Shown here piece by piece: positions 1 through 9,145 of a stretch of DNA of 64,000 bases. The notes beneath the pieces were generated by a model. That model saw only the letters and a list, made by a program, of their open reading frames with translations, made no database searches and had not been told where the DNA came from. The position numbers and the translations under genes were made by a program. Location: positions 22,447 to 86,446 of the forward strand of contig NZ_JBBAYJ010000020.1 of the NCBI RefSeq assembly GCF_037153975.1, given 5' to 3'. The stretch's first letter is position 1. Each line of letters starts with the position of its first letter. The DNA is from Aquipuribacter sp. SD81. GTDB taxonomy: Bacteria > Actinomycetota > Actinomycetes > Actinomycetales > JBBAYJ01.

Positions 1-304
1 AGACGACGATGTTGTTGTCGCCCTGGCGCACCACCTCCGCCTCGGTCACGCCCGTGCCGTTGACGCGCTGGCGGATGATCTCGACGGCCTGGTCGAGGGA
101 CTCGTCGGGGATGCCCTCCCCGGCCTCCGCCTCGGGCGTGAGGATCACCTGGGTGCCGCCCTCGAGGTCGAGCGCGAGCGCCGGCGTCCAGCGCGCGTCG
201 TCGAGGAAATACCCCCCGGCCACGGTGCCGAAGAGGATGGCGGTGATGACGGACAGGAGGACGAGGGTGCGCCTTGGGCGCGACCGACGGGTGGTCGTGG
301 TCAC
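1..304 (-). CDS. secD: Protein translocase subunit SecD (N-terminal part, cut by window edge)
   Basis: Only the first ~101 codons are present; the rest lies left of the window. The GTG start at 304 gives a basic N-terminus (TTTTRRSRPRR), one transmembrane helix (about residues 13-31), then the beginning of the periplasmic domain with LDLEGGTQVILTPE and the IIRQRVNGTGVTEAEV segment typical of SecD. SecD pairs with SecF and uses the proton gradient to help complete protein export through SecYEG. yajC sits 15 bp upstream on the same strand, the usual yajC-secD-secF order. Identity is secure; length cannot be judged. Confidence 0.93.
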   Translation of the reverse strand, partial: MTTTTRRSRPRRTLVLLSVITAILFGTVAGGYFLDDARWTPALALDLEGGTQVILTPEAEAGEGIPDESLDQAVEIIRQRVNGTGVTEAEVVRQGDNNIVV

Positions 305-319
305 GGTGCTTCTCTCAGC

Positions 320-661
320 TCAGGTGGTCGTGGGGCGGTCGGGTCCGGTGGCGGGGTCCTCCGGTCCGGCACCGGGGGCGTCGGGGGTGGCGTCGTCGCC
401 GGCGGCGTCGGGCACGGGCAGGACCCGAACCACGGAGCCCTTGACCCAGCGGGTGCGCTGGCCGTCCTCCCCCACGAGCGTGACGGTGTCCTCGGTCACG
501 GCGGCGACGGTGCCGATCATGCCCGCAGCCGTCAGGACCTCGCGGCCGACCGCGAGGGAGTCCTGCGTGGCGCGGACCTCCCTGCGCTGGCGGCTCACGC
601 GGCTGAACTGCAGGATGAGGATGAGCGCCAGCCCGGCGAGCAGGATCAGGGCGGGATCCAC
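320..661 (-). CDS. yajC: Sec translocon accessory subunit YajC
   Basis: 113 residues from a GTG start at 661. One N-terminal transmembrane helix (about residues 3-18, LILLAGLALILILQF) is followed by a basic stretch (RVSRQRREVR) and a small soluble domain with the YajC pattern: LAVGREVLTAAGMIGTV, then a beta-rich part ending RWVKGSVVRVLPV. The last ~25 residues are low-complexity Asp/Pro/Gly. YajC associates with SecDF at the membrane. It lies between ruvB and secD, the standard actinobacterial order ruvC-ruvA-ruvB-yajC-secD. Confidence 0.9.
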   Translation of the reverse strand: MDPALILLAGLALILILQFSRVSRQRREVRATQDSLAVGREVLTAAGMIGTVAAVTEDTVTLVGEDGQRTRWVKGSVVRVLPVPDAAGDDATPDAPGAGPEDPATGPDRPTTT

Positions 662-747
662 ATCGGTCCTTCCGGTCTGGCCGGTCCGCGCAGCGCAGCG
701 ACGGCACACGTTCGGAGCCCCCCGGAGCGTGAAGGCCTCCGCGGAGT

Positions 748-1863
748 CTAGGCGAGTCGCTGGGGGTCGCCGTACCCGCTCCACAGCGTGGGTTCCTCGA
801 CGGCGCCCGGACCGCCTCCCACCTGCTGCACCGGCGGCGACATGCCGAGGTGCTGCCACGCCGCGGGCAGCGCGACGCGCCCGCGCGGGGTGCGGGCGAG
901 GAAGCCCTGCCGCAGCAGGTACGGCTCGCACACCGTCTCGACCGTCTCCGGCTCCTCGCCGACCGTCGTCGCGAGCGTCGCGAGGCCGACCGGCCCGCCA
1001 CCGAAGCGACGGCACAGCGCGTCGAGCACCGCCTGGTCCAGGCGGTCCAGGCCGAGCTCGTCGACCCCGAACAGCTCCAGCGCCGCCCGGGCGTCGGCGA
1101 GGGTCACCGGCCCGGCGTCCTCCGCGAGCCCCGCGGAGCCGTGGACCTCGGCGTAGTCGCGCACGCGGCGCAGGAGGCGGTTGGCGATGCGCGGCGTGCC
1201 ACGGCTGCGCCCGGCGATCTCGTGCGGCACGTCGGGCTCGGTGCGCACGCCGAGCAGCCGCGCGCTGCGTCGCAGCACGCGCCCGAGGTCGGCCTCGTCG
1301 TAGAAGTCGAGGTGACCGGTGAAGCCGAAGCGGTCGCGCAGCGGGCTCGGCAGCATGCCCGCGCGGGTGGTCGCGCCCACGAGGGTGAAGCGCGGCAGCG
1401 GCAGCGGGATGGCCGTGGCGCCCGGGCCCTTGCCGACCACCACGTCGACGCGGAAGTCCTCCATCGCGACGTAGAGCATCTCCTCCGCGGCGCGGGACAT
1501 GCGGTGGATCTCGTCGAGGAAGAGCACCTCGTGCTCGTCGAGGGAGGACAGGATCGCCGCGAGGTCGCCGGCGTGCTGCAGCGCCGGTCCGCTCGTGACC
1601 CTGACGGGCACACCCATCTCGGCCCCGACGATGTAGGCGAGCGTGGTCTTGCCGAGCCCCGGCGGCCCGGCCAGGAGCACGTGGTCCGGGCTGCTGCCCC
1701 GCCGCTTGGCCGCCTCGAGCACGAGGCCGAGCTGCCGGCGCACGACCGGCTGGCCGACGAACTCCTGCATGGACCGCGGCCGCAGCGCCGCCTCCTCGGC
1801 GAGCTCCCCGCTCGCGGCACGCGGGTCGACCTCTCGCGCGGGGTCGGGCTGCTCGGCGCTCAC
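748..1863 (-). CDS. ruvB: Holliday junction branch-migration ATPase RuvB
   Basis: 371 residues. AAA+ motor that drives branch migration of Holliday junctions together with RuvA. Walker A is GPPGLGKTT (about residues 66-74), Walker B is FLDEIH (115-120), sensor I is GATTRAGM (163-170), and the arginine-finger region is PSPLRDRFG (172-180); a C-terminal winged-helix domain follows. The GTG start overlaps the ruvA stop as GTGA, so translation is probably coupled. The N-terminal ~25 residues are a short acidic leader, common in actinobacterial RuvB. Confidence 0.97.
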   Translation of the reverse strand: MSAEQPDPAREVDPRAASGELAEEAALRPRSMQEFVGQPVVRRQLGLVLEAAKRRGSSPDHVLLAGPPGLGKTTLAYIVGAEMGVPVRVTSGPALQHAGDLAAILSSLDEHEVLFLDEIHRMSRAAEEMLYVAMEDFRVDVVVGKGPGATAIPLPLPRFTLVGATTRAGMLPSPLRDRFGFTGHLDFYDEADLGRVLRRSARLLGVRTEPDVPHEIAGRSRGTPRIANRLLRRVRDYAEVHGSAGLAEDAGPVTLADARAALELFGVDELGLDRLDQAVLDALCRRFGGGPVGLATLATTVGEEPETVETVCEPYLLRQGFLARTPRGRVALPAAWQHLGMSPPVQQVGGGPGAVEEPTLWSGYGDPQRLA

Positions 1864-2495
1864 GCCGGCGCCAGCCCGCGCAGCGCGGCCCGCAGCAGCT
1901 GTGAGGCCTCCATGTCGACCCCGTCGTCGACGGGCACGCGAGCGACGGCGTCCTCCGCCTGCCGCTGCTGCCAGCCGAGCCCGACGAGGGCCGCGACCAC
2001 CTGCTCGGGCACGCCGCCGGCCGCGACCGCGGGGGCGGCATCGGCCCCGGCGCCGCCCGTCGTGCCGCCCGGACGCGGCGCGCCCGGCGAGGGCAGGGCG
2101 CCGAGGCGGTCACCGAGCTCCAGGAGCATGCGCTGGGCGCCCTTGCGCCCGATGCCCGGCACCGCCGTCAGCGCCTTCTCGTCCTGCCCGGCGACCGCGG
2201 CCCGCAGCGCGTCGGGCTCGAGGACCGCGAGGACCGCGAGCGCGAGCCTCGGGCCGACGCCGGAGACGGTCTGCAGCAGCTCGAAGACGTCGCGCTCGTC
2301 GTCGTCGGCGAAGCCGAAGAGCGTGAGGGAGTCCTCGCGCACGACGAGCGACGTCGCGAGCCGCGCGTCGGCGCCGGGGCGCAGCGTCGACAGCGTCCTG
2401 GGCGTCGCGCGCACGAGCAGCCCCATGCCGCCGACCCCGACCACGACCCGGTCGAGATGCACGTGGAGCACGCGCCCGGTCACCTCTGCGAGCAC
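1860..2495 (-). CDS. ruvA: Holliday junction DNA-binding protein RuvA
   Basis: 211 residues if translation begins at the GTG at 2495, which has a GGAGG sequence five bases upstream; an in-frame GTG at 2501 lies inside that Shine-Dalgarno region and is less likely. N-terminal OB-fold domain ([14 protein letters not shown]), then tandem helix-hairpin-helix motifs ([17 protein letters not shown] and [16 protein letters not shown]), an Ala/Pro/Gly-rich linker, and the C-terminal domain that contacts RuvB ([19 protein letters not shown]). RuvA holds the junction in square-planar form for RuvB. It overlaps ruvB by 4 bp and follows ruvC. Confidence 0.96.
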   Translation of the reverse strand: MLAEVTGRVLHVHLDRVVVGVGGMGLLVRATPRTLSTLRPGADARLATSLVVREDSLTLFGFADDDERDVFELLQTVSGVGPRLALAVLAVLEPDALRAAVAGQDEKALTAVPGIGRKGAQRMLLELGDRLGALPSPGAPRPGGTTGGAGADAAPAVAAGGVPEQVVAALVGLGWQQRQAEDAVARVPVDDGVDMEASQLLRAALRGLAPA

Positions 2496-2571
2496 AGGCA
2501 CCTCCGGCGGGACGTGGGGGCGGTGGGAGCGGGGCCGAACACGTGTACGAGGCTAGCCCGCACCGGGGACG

Positions 2572-3150
2572 CTACCGCCCCGCCACGCCGCGGGCGCCGC
2601 CGCGCGCGTGGGCGCGGGCGAGCTCCGCGAGCCGGCTACGGGGCACGGCGCGGCCGGCCTCGCCGAGCCGGGTGCCCGCACGGCCCCGCCACAGCTGGCA
2701 CAGCGCGAGCGCGGCCGCGTCCGCGGCGTCGGCCGGCCTCGGCGCGGCCTCGAGCCCCAGGATGCGGGCGACCATGACGCCGACCTGGGCCTTGTCCGCA
2801 CGCCCGCTGCCGGTGACCGCCGCCTTGACCTCCGACGGGGTGTGGGTGGCGACGTCGAGCCCGACCTGGGCCGCGGCCAGCATGACTACCCCCGCGGCCT
2901 GCGCGGTCCCCATGACGCTGCGGACGTTGTGCTGGGCGAAGACGCGCTCGACCGCCACGACGTCGGGACGGTGCTCGGCGATGAGCGCCGTCACGGCCCG
3001 GTGCACGCCGGCGAGGCGGTCCGCGACCTCCGCGGCCGGGTCGGTGCGGACGACGTCGGCGTGGACGAGGACCGCCCGGCCCCCGGGCGCGGCGTCGAGC
3101 ACGGCCACCCCGCACCGGGTGAGCCCCGGGTCCACTCCGAGCACGCGCAC
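2572..3150 (-). CDS. ruvC: Crossover junction endodeoxyribonuclease RuvC
   Basis: 192 residues from GTG at 3150. RNase H-fold resolvase that cuts Holliday junctions symmetrically. Acidic active-site residues are visible: Asp7 in [12 protein letters not shown], Glu68 in VVAVERVF, and Asp141/Asp144 in [13 protein letters not shown]. The C-terminal ~35 residues are an Arg/Ala-rich tail beyond the usual domain. Upstream of ruvA with a 76-bp gap; the ruvC-ruvA-ruvB order is conserved in actinobacteria. Confidence 0.96.
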   Translation of the reverse strand: MRVLGVDPGLTRCGVAVLDAAPGGRAVLVHADVVRTDPAAEVADRLAGVHRAVTALIAEHRPDVVAVERVFAQHNVRSVMGTAQAAGVVMLAAAQVGLDVATHTPSEVKAAVTGSGRADKAQVGVMVARILGLEAAPRPADAADAAALALCQLWRGRAGTRLGEAGRAVPRSRLAELARAHARGGARGVAGR

Positions 3151-3221
3151 GCCCCCAGCGTGCCCGAGCGCGGCCGTGGCAGACCGGTCCGGCGGTGGCG
3201 TGTCGCGACGCGCCGCCCCGC

Positions 3222-3989
3222 TCAGCCGACGGGCTCGAGCTCCGCCATCACCTCGTCGGAGATGTCGAAGTTGGCGTACACGTTCTGCACGTCGTCGCTG
3301 TCCTCGAGCGCCTCGATGAGCCGGAACACCTTCGCGGCCTGCTCGGCGTCGAGCGGCACCTGCGTCGCGGGGACGAAGCTCGCCTCCGCCGAGTCGTAGT
3401 CGATGCCCGCGTCCTGCAGCGCGGTGCGGACGGCGACGAGGTCGGTCGCCTCGCTCAGCACCTCGTAGGTGTCGCCGTGGTCGTTGACCTCCTCGGCACC
3501 GGCGTCGAGGACCGCGGCGAGGACGTCGTCCTCCGTCAGGCCGCCGTTCTGGTCCTTGGAGACGGTCACGACGCCCTTGCGGGTGAAGAGGAACGACACG
3601 CTGCCCGGGTCGGCCATGGTCCCGCCGTTGCGCGTGACGGCGACGCGGACGTCGCTCGCGGCGCGGTTGCGGTTGTCGGTGAGGCACTCGATGAGGATCG
3701 CGACGCCGCCCGAGGCGTAGCCCTCGTACATGATCGTGGCGTAGTCGGCACCGCCGGCGTCCTCGCCGGAGCCGCGCTTGACCGCCCGGTCGATGTTGTC
3801 GTTGGGGACCGAGGACTTCTTCGCCTTCTGGATGGCGTCGTACAGGGTCGGGTTGCCCGCGGGGTCTCCCCCGCCGGTGCGCGCCGCGACCTCGATGTTC
3901 TTGATGAGCTTCGCGAAGAGCTTCCCGCGCCGCGCGTCGACCACGGCCTTCTTGTGCTTGGTCGTCGCCCACTTGGAGTGACCCGACAT
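3222..3989 (-). CDS. YebC/PmpR-family regulatory protein
   Basis: 255 residues, the usual length. Begins [20 protein letters not shown], the family's N-terminal signature, followed by [15 protein letters not shown] and [12 protein letters not shown]. Members act in the cytoplasm as DNA-binding regulators, and some (YebC/YeeI type) have been linked to translation of polyproline stretches; which applies here is unknown. GGAGG lies six bases before the ATG at 3989. The gene sits between pdxT and ruvC, 71 bp upstream of ruvC, the same order as in mycobacteria. Confidence 0.95.
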   Translation of the reverse strand: MSGHSKWATTKHKKAVVDARRGKLFAKLIKNIEVAARTGGGDPAGNPTLYDAIQKAKKSSVPNDNIDRAVKRGSGEDAGGADYATIMYEGYASGGVAILIECLTDNRNRAASDVRVAVTRNGGTMADPGSVSFLFTRKGVVTVSKDQNGGLTEDDVLAAVLDAGAEEVNDHGDTYEVLSEATDLVAVRTALQDAGIDYDSAEASFVPATQVPLDAEQAAKVFRLIEALEDSDDVQNVYANFDISDEVMAELEPVG

Positions 3990-4000
3990 GGCGTGCCTCC

Positions 4001-4705
4001 TTACCGTCCGTCGTGCGGTGCCGGTGCCGCCGCCCGCGTGGCGACGGCGCGCACGAACGCCCGGTGCACGCGGTCGTCCCCGGACAGCTCCGGGTGGAAC
4101 GCGGTGGCGACGAGCGGCCCCTGCCGCACCGCGACGATCCTATCGTCCTGCTCGCCGGCCCCCGGCTCGCCGCGGTCCGTCGCCCCGGCAGCGGCGCCCG
4201 GCAGCCGCGCGAGGACCTCGACCCCCGGCCCGACCGAGACGACCTGCGGCGCGCGGATGAAGACGGCGTGCACCGGCCCGCCGTCGACGCCGGTGACGTC
4301 GAGCGCGCACTCGAAGCTGTCGACCTGTCGCCCGAAGGCGTTGCGACGAACGGTCATGTCGATGCCGCCGACCGTCTCCTGGCCGGCGGCGCGGTCCTCG
4401 AGCCGGTCGGCGAGCAGGATGAGCCCGGCGCACGAGCCGAGGACGGGCATGCCCCCCGCGACGCGCTCCCGCAGCGGGCCCATGAGGTCGAACGCGCGCA
4501 GCAGCCGGTGCATGGCCGTGGACTCCCCGCCGGGCAGCACGAGGGCCTCGACGTCGTCCAGCTCACGCTCGCGGCGGACCAGCGTGACCGCGGCTCCGCA
4601 GCGCTCGAGGGCGGCCGCGTGCTCCGCGACATCCCCCTGCACGCTCAGCACTCCCACGCGGGTCGCGTGCGACCCTTGTGAGGTGGCGTTCGCGGTGTTC
4701 TGCAC
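4001..4705 (-). CDS. pdxT: Pyridoxal 5'-phosphate synthase glutaminase subunit PdxT
   Basis: Class I glutamine amidotransferase that supplies ammonia to PdxS. Visible motifs: [13 protein letters not shown] near the N-terminus, LPGGEST, the nucleophile Cys in [12 protein letters not shown], and the His/Glu pair in ATAFHPEL. I favour the GTG at 4705 (234 residues) because AGGAG lies nine bases upstream; the GTG at 4657 (218 residues, closer to the family's first beta strand) has no clear ribosome site. The TAA stop abuts the yebC leader. pdxS lies ~310 bp upstream on the same strand with a small opposite-strand gene between. Confidence 0.94.
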   Translation of the reverse strand: MQNTANATSQGSHATRVGVLSVQGDVAEHAAALERCGAAVTLVRRERELDDVEALVLPGGESTAMHRLLRAFDLMGPLRERVAGGMPVLGSCAGLILLADRLEDRAAGQETVGGIDMTVRRNAFGRQVDSFECALDVTGVDGGPVHAVFIRAPQVVSVGPGVEVLARLPGAAAGATDRGEPGAGEQDDRIVAVRQGPLVATAFHPELSGDDRVHRAFVRAVATRAAAPAPHDGR

Positions 4706-5066
4706 GATTGTCGCTCTCCTGGTCGGCGGGGTCGTGCTGCTGCTGCGCCCGGGTACGCAGCTGCTCGTGGAGCTGACGCTGGGCCAGGACGCACCGCCGG
4801 TGTCCGACCTGCGCCTGCTGGCCGGCACCGGCGTCGCCGCCGTCGTGGTGGTGGGCGGCGGCACCGTCGCCCTGCTCGGCTGGTCCGCGCTCGTCCCGCT
4901 GCTCGTCGCCGCGGCCGTGGGGGCGGTCGGCGCCGTGGCCGCGGGGCGGGCGCTGGAGCGCCCCGAGGTGCGCCGGAGGCTCGTGCGGGCGGAGCTGCGC
5001 GCCGCCCGCCGCGTCACCAGCCTCGTTCGGCGAGCCGGTGAGGAGCTGGCAGCTCGTCGACGTTGA
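4683..5066 (+). CDS. Small hypothetical membrane protein between pdxT and pdxS
   Basis: 127 residues from GTG at 4683, on the strand opposite its neighbours. Helices at about residues 2-21 ([24 protein letters not shown]) and two more between 47 and 88 ([38 protein letters not shown]), then a basic Arg-rich tail. Third codon positions are almost all G/C through residue ~110, supporting coding, but the last ~18 codons overlap the 3' end of pdxS and the first ~8 overlap the preferred pdxT start. No family recognised. It could be a spurious frame in GC-rich DNA, but it fills an otherwise empty gap. Confidence 0.5.
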   Translation: MAFAVFCTIVALLVGGVVLLLRPGTQLLVELTLGQDAPPVSDLRLLAGTGVAAVVVVGGGTVALLGWSALVPLLVAAAVGAVGAVAAGRALERPEVRRRLVRAELRAARRVTSLVRRAGEELAARRR

Positions 5067-5928
5067 TCCCGACCATCGCGTCGCCGAGGCCGCGGGAGAC
5101 CTTGGCGACGACGTCGGGGTCGTCGTGGAAGGTCGTCGCCTTGACGATGGCGGCGGCGCGGGCGGCGGGGTCGCCGGACTTGAAGATGCCGGAGCCGACG
5201 AAGACGCCGTCGGCGCCGAGCTGCATCATCATCGCGGCGTCCGCCGGGGTGGCGATGCCGCCCGCTGTGAAGAGCACGACCGGCAGCCGGCCGGCCTCGG
5301 CGACCTCGCGGACGAGCGGCAGCGGGGCCTGCAGCTCCTTGGCCGCGACGTAGAGCTCGTCGGGGCGCATGGCCGACAGTCGGCGGATCTCCGCCCCGAT
5401 CGTGCGCATGTGGGTGGTGGCCTGGCTGACGTCGCCGGTGCCGGCCTCGCCCTTGGACCGGATCATGGCCGCGCCCTCGGAGATGCGCCGCAGCGCCTCC
5501 CCCAGGTTGGTGGCGCCGCAGACGAAGGGGACGGTGAAGCCCCACTTGTCGATGTGGTGGGAGTAGTCGGCGGGTGAGAGCACCTCGGACTCGTCGACGT
5601 AGTCCACGCCGAGGCTCTGCAGGACCTGCGCCTCGACGAAGTGGCCGATTCGCGCCTTGGCCATGACGGGCACGGAGACCGCGCCGATGATCCGCTCGAT
5701 CATGTCGGGGTCGCTCATGCGGGCGATGCCGCCCTGCGCGCGGATGTCGGCGGGCACGCGCTCCAGCGCCATGACGGCCACGGCGCCGGCGTCCTCGGCG
5801 ATGCGGGCCTGCTCCGCGTCGACGACGTCCATGATGACGCCGCCCTTGAGCATGTCGGCCATGCCGCGCTTGACGAGGTCGGTGCCGGTCGCGCGCCCGG
5901 GGGCGCCGGAGGGGTCGCTGCTGCTCAC
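5014..5928 (-). CDS. pdxS: Pyridoxal 5'-phosphate synthase lyase subunit PdxS
   Basis: 304 residues from GTG at 5928. TIM-barrel enzyme that makes PLP from ribose 5-phosphate, glyceraldehyde 3-phosphate and PdxT-supplied ammonia. Sequence is near-consensus: [18 protein letters not shown], the Schiff-base lysine in [15 protein letters not shown] (about K91), the second lysine in [12 protein letters not shown] (about K159), and [19 protein letters not shown]. The stop overlaps the tail of the opposite-strand gene by 53 bp. In relatives pdxS is followed closely by the pimA region; here an accessory island intervenes. Confidence 0.97.
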   Translation of the reverse strand: MSSSDPSGAPGRATGTDLVKRGMADMLKGGVIMDVVDAEQARIAEDAGAVAVMALERVPADIRAQGGIARMSDPDMIERIIGAVSVPVMAKARIGHFVEAQVLQSLGVDYVDESEVLSPADYSHHIDKWGFTVPFVCGATNLGEALRRISEGAAMIRSKGEAGTGDVSQATTHMRTIGAEIRRLSAMRPDELYVAAKELQAPLPLVREVAEAGRLPVVLFTAGGIATPADAAMMMQLGADGVFVGSGIFKSGDPAARAAAIVKATTFHDDPDVVAKVSRGLGDAMVGINVDELPAPHRLAERGW

Positions 5929-5975
5929 CCCGCCATGGTAGGAGCGTCGCGCACCCGGTCGGGACGGTGGCCGGT

Positions 5976-6191
5976 TCAGCCGGTCGTCGCCTCGTCCGCG
6001 CTGAACCTCGGCGCGGTCGGCACCGGGGCCGGGGCGTCGCTCGGCGCCACGACGCCGGGCTGGGGCGGCGGCGTGTCGTCCTCGCCGCTCAGCAGTCCGC
6101 ACCCGCCCAGCGCGGCTGCCAGCACGGCGGCGACGACGAGCGCGGCCGCCGGTCGCGCCGTCGTCCGCTTCCGCAAGGTGCTCGGCTCCAC
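5976..6191 (-). CDS. Small putative lipoprotein
   Basis: 71 residues from GTG at 6191. A basic N-terminus (LRKRTTAR), a hydrophobic segment ([15 protein letters not shown]) and a lipobox (ALGGC, Cys at about 31) make a convincing type II signal peptide. The mature part is only ~40 residues, Pro/Ala/Asp-rich, with no recognisable domain. It is the last gene before the accessory island, 47 bp upstream of pdxS on the same strand. Function unknown; the lipobox is the main support. Confidence 0.55.
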   Translation of the reverse strand: MEPSTLRKRTTARPAAALVVAAVLAAALGGCGLLSGEDDTPPPQPGVVAPSDAPAPVPTAPRFSADEATTG

Positions 6192-6576
6192 GGGTCGAAC
6201 GCTAGCGACCGGCCGGTGGTGGTGAGGGTGACGCGAGCCCGGGTGCGAACGTGTCGCACGGCGGGCCCTGCCGGGACGCGTGACCGGACGGGTCAGCTGG
6301 GACCTACGAGGGCGGAACCACGTGCGGCGGGGCTGCGACCGGGAGCGAGTACCGATGAGGGGTCCTCGTCCGCGACACCCTCCAGAACCTGGCCCCGTGG
6401 CGCTTCCAGGCGGGCGGCAACCAGGTGTCGCAGGGCTACACCACGGCCTGGATGGTCGACTCGACCACCCCCCCGACGCATCTGAAGACCTCAGCGGCCA
6501 TGCTGTCCCGCACGACGTTGACGCACCCGGTCTCGCTAGCCAAGGCCGCGTGCAACGGCTGCCTAGAGTGCCGTCT
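6192..6576. other. Intergenic stretch with a possible coding relic
   Basis: 385 bases with no convincing gene. On the plus strand, from 6359 to about 6460, one frame reads like protein (DTLQNLAPWRF, AGGNQVSQGYTTAWMVD), but it is preceded directly by a stop, has no start codon, and degenerates before a stop near 6576. It may be the remnant of a gene lost when the island formed. No family recognised. Confidence 0.35.
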
Positions 6577-7005
6577 ATGAGCTCCGGCGACAGGACCGAA
6601 AAGCTGCGGCGGGGGCTGCGGGCCTCGCGGCTGTACCTCGCCCTCGCTCTGGCCTTCACGCTGGCTGCGGTGGGCTGGCTGCTTGTCGCCGTCGCCGAGC
6701 CGGCGACGCCGCGCTTCGCTGTGCCGGCCGGGTGGCAAGCAGTGACTCTGCCTCCCGGCTTCCCGCACCCGGGGGAGGCGGAGGGCTGGTACTGCACTCC
6801 CGATGCTGAGATCAACGCCACGAAACTCGAATGCATCGTTGCTCCGGACGGCGAGGCTGTCGCTGGGTCGGTGGCTGAGGCTGAGCCGTCGGACGCGACG
6901 GGTGGGGAGAACTGGACGGCCGTCGTTGTCGCCGGCTCGGCAGCTGTGGCAGCGCTGGCCGCTGCAGTGCAGGCGGTCGTCGCGGTCCGCCGACGTGAAG
7001 CCTAG
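6577..7005 (+). CDS. Hypothetical membrane protein with a short extracytoplasmic domain
   Basis: 142 residues from ATG at 6577. Two predicted membrane helices (about residues 18-42 and 113-137) flank an ~70-residue loop with two cysteines (WYCTPDAEI and LECIVAP) that could form a disulfide outside the cell, consistent with an out-in arrangement. The tail is basic (VAVRRREA). No family recognised and no strong ribosome site is visible. It is the first gene of the accessory island, and its slightly lower GC and less biased third positions than the neighbouring housekeeping genes fit acquired DNA. Confidence 0.6.
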   Translation: MSSGDRTEKLRRGLRASRLYLALALAFTLAAVGWLLVAVAEPATPRFAVPAGWQAVTLPPGFPHPGEAEGWYCTPDAEINATKLECIVAPDGEAVAGSVAEAEPSDATGGENWTAVVVAGSAAVAALAAAVQAVVAVRRREA

Positions 7006-7052
7006 AAGCGATCGCTGGCACAAGGGCCTGCTCAACCCTCTCGCGAGCGCGC

Positions 7053-7895
7053 TTAGGGCCCCGGCTCCAGGCGGTCCCGCAGCCGCCGGAGCGAAGCAAC
7101 GATCTCCTGAAGGGGTACCTCCACTGTCGCCTCGTCTGTACGCATGCGAACCACGCTCGTCCCGAGAGCGGCCAGGGCCCTGTCGTCGAGGAGCGCCGCC
7201 CGCGACTCCAGCATCGGGGCCATCTGAGCGGCGATCAGGTCTGGGGTGACCGGAACCGCGGCGCCCTCGACCTCCAAGGTGTCCGAGTCGTCTGCGATCC
7301 GCACGGTCTGCAGAATGCGTAGCTGCTCGCGGCTGAAGTTCTGTGCCGCGAGGGCAGCCGCGAGACGGCGGTCCGCCTCTGCTCTGCTCATCGTCGGCCG
7401 CATGGGTTCGAGGTCTGATCCCTCCCCCTCGGCCGGCTGCTCGAGCTGCTGCGCGACATCTACTGCCGCTGTCCGGTCGGAGGTCGGCTCCGGTGTTGCC
7501 AGGTGCAGACGCGACCGGACGCGCGCGTGGGCAGTGTGCAGCACCGGGACGACTCGTGTGCGCCACCAGCGGGCGACGTACGGAGACGCCTTCGCAGCCG
7601 CGAGCGCGGCACCCAGCACCGCCAGGGCCGCCAGGACATGCGCGGCCTCCTCGGCGAGGTCCGTATCGGCATCGTCGGCTGTGCGGTCGGTAGCCGCGTC
7701 GTACAGGCCTGAGGGGGGCACGCTGGGGTCCTCGTAGAGCTCGTGTTCGTCCGGCTCTGGATCTCGCAGGACGGCATGCCCGGCGAGGTGACGCTCACCG
7801 TCTCGCGTCAAGGGGCTGTAGTGGCCGGGCGCCTCGTGGGACTGCGACAGCGTGGTCCCGTCGTCCCACTCGACGACCATCAGCTTCTTCGGCAC
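7053..7895 (-). CDS. Hypothetical membrane-anchored protein
   Basis: 280 residues from GTG at 7895, with GAAGGG seven bases upstream. Acidic N-terminal part (MVVEWDDGTTLSQS...), one hydrophobic segment at about residues 85-102 (HVLAALAVLGAALAAAK), then a charged, helix-rich C-terminal region: RAEADRRLAAALAAQNFSRE, a beta-like middle (DDSDTLEVEG), and VEVPLQEIVASLRRLRDRLE. No domain recognised. It stands alone in the island, convergent with the 6577-7005 gene (47-bp gap). Confidence 0.65.
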   Translation of the reverse strand: MPKKLMVVEWDDGTTLSQSHEAPGHYSPLTRDGERHLAGHAVLRDPEPDEHELYEDPSVPPSGLYDAATDRTADDADTDLAEEAAHVLAALAVLGAALAAAKASPYVARWWRTRVVPVLHTAHARVRSRLHLATPEPTSDRTAAVDVAQQLEQPAEGEGSDLEPMRPTMSRAEADRRLAAALAAQNFSREQLRILQTVRIADDSDTLEVEGAAVPVTPDLIAAQMAPMLESRAALLDDRALAALGTSVVRMRTDEATVEVPLQEIVASLRRLRDRLEPGP

Positions 7896-8192
7896 AGGCG
7901 CACCCTTCGTGTCCGCGTCGATGGGCGGCGGCGCACTTGCGCGCGCTCCTCACTGTCGGGGCTCACCGTACGACGACACGTCCGGCTGCGGCGCGGAAGC
8001 TGCAGCGGATGGCTGATGACAACTGGAACATCGACGCCGAAGTAGCGAACCAGGTGGGCCGGGGCACGTCACACCTGAGCGGCCGTGGTCACCTTCCCCG
8101 GCTGACCATCCCGCACCGGCGCGCGTCCCGCGCGACCATCCGCTTACGGGCACCGATGCGGGCTGGCTTGGCCTCGCACCAGCGGAGAGGGC

Positions 8193-8373
8193 TTATGCCT
8201 TGAACGGGTCGAAGCGGCGACGCCGCCGCAGGCGCCAAGGAATCAGGCTGAAGGCGCCGGTATTGAAGGGCTTCCCCTCCAGGGGGTAGACGCGCAATCT
8301 GGGCTCACCCAGCCAACCGATGGTTTCGACCCGGCCGAGCAGCGTCATGTGCAGCACCTCTCGCAGGTACGCC
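8193..8373 (-). pseudogene. 3' half of a gene split by the transposon
   Basis: Read on the minus strand, this stretch continues in frame from the fragment at 10898-10601 if the intervening element (8374-10600) and one copy of the 8-bp direct repeat GGTACGCC are removed. It encodes about 57 residues (LREVLHMTLLGRVETIGWLG ... RRRRRFDPFKA) ending at TAA 8193. On its own an ATG at 8348 with GAGAGG eight bases upstream could be mistaken for a 51-residue gene. The whole protein would be 156 residues. No family recognised. Confidence 0.8.
8366..8373. repeat. Target-site duplication, left copy (GGTACGCC)
   Basis: The octamer GGTACGCC lies immediately outside the left inverted repeat and is repeated in the same orientation at 10601-10608, outside the right one. 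The flanking runs of C and G leave one or two bases of ambiguity (6-8 bp), but every choice restores the same host sequence and the same open frame. Confidence 0.8.
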
Positions 8374-8402
8374 CCCCCCCTCTGATCCCCGGGTGATTAC
8401 CC
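8374..8402 (+). repeat. Left terminal inverted repeat
   Basis: Begins with a run of seven C, then TCTGATC, then CCCGGGTGATTACCC. It matches the reverse complement of 10572-10600 with four or so mismatches plus a difference in the homopolymer length (7 C here, 5 at the other end). Confidence 0.8.
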
Positions 8403-8513
8403 GCCCACTTTCACTGCCCCGGCGGCCGCTCGTGGCACGATGCCGACCGCAGGTCACGGTCGTAGCACGCGCCGCAACGCCGACACGCACGGCCGCGGCA
8501 GGAGGAGCAGTCT

Positions 8514-9119
8514 GTGTGGGGGAAGAAGAAGCGGGCCGAGGCGAACGATGACCCGGCGCCAGGCTGGGATGCCATCGGCGAGGCGCTTCGAGCCCAGGGT
8601 CTTCACGACCCGGTGCACCTCAGCACGGGTCATCTGCCCGACCAGGACGGCGCTTACGCCCTCGACGCCTACCGAACGCGCGACGGCTACCTCCTGATGA
8701 CGCTCGGCCTGTCCGAGCTGTTCGGGAAGGTCTCGGACGACCCCGACGTCAGCGGGTGGGGGCTGGAGTTGACGATGCGTGTCCCAAGGGACGGCGACGA
8801 GCCGCCCCAGAGGGCACTGAAGCTGCTGCTCAAGCTCTCGGAGTACATCTACGGCCAGGGTCGCCCGCTGCTACCGGGGCACCGGATGAGCCCGGGCGGT
8901 CCCATCACCGGTTCCGATGACACCCGTCTGACCGCCCTCGCCTTCGCACAGGACCCGGTGATGGGTCCCCTGCGAACGCCCAACGGAACTGTGGACTTCG
9001 TGACCGTCGTCGGCATCACCGAGGACGAGCTCGAGCGGATGAAGCGGAGCAGCACCGAGGCGGTCCTTACCGAACTTCGAGCCGCCGACCCCTTGCTGGT
9101 GACCTCCCCCGCGAGGTGA
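8514..9119 (+). CDS. SUFU (suppressor-of-fused) domain protein
   Basis: 201 residues from GTG at 8514, with AGGAGG seven bases upstream. The sequence follows the bacterial SUFU-domain pattern: WDAIGEALRAQG near the N-terminus, YRTRDGYLLMTLGLSELFGK, WGLELTMRVPRDGDEPP, LLKLSEYIYGQGRPLLPGHRM, and FVTVVGITEDELERMK. Bacterial SUFU proteins are frequently immunity proteins of polymorphic toxin systems; no cognate toxin lies beside this one. It sits inside the transposon as the passenger gene, 112 bp from the left inverted repeat, convergent with the transposase. Domain assignment is from recognised pattern; the immunity role is inference. Confidence 0.85.
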   Translation: MWGKKKRAEANDDPAPGWDAIGEALRAQGLHDPVHLSTGHLPDQDGAYALDAYRTRDGYLLMTLGLSELFGKVSDDPDVSGWGLELTMRVPRDGDEPPQRALKLLLKLSEYIYGQGRPLLPGHRMSPGGPITGSDDTRLTALAFAQDPVMGPLRTPNGTVDFVTVVGITEDELERMKRSSTEAVLTELRAADPLLVTSPAR

Positions 9120-9145
9120 GGTCGAGCCGACACGAGACCCGGCTG

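Noticed and set aside
2495..2501. GTG at 2501 as the ruvA start
   Set aside because: It falls inside the GGAGGTG ribosome-binding sequence; the GTG at 2495 has correct spacing.
8193..8348. Independent 51-codon gene with its own ATG and GAGAGG
   Set aside because: It is the in-frame 3' continuation of the gene interrupted by the transposon; the apparent ribosome site is internal coding sequence.
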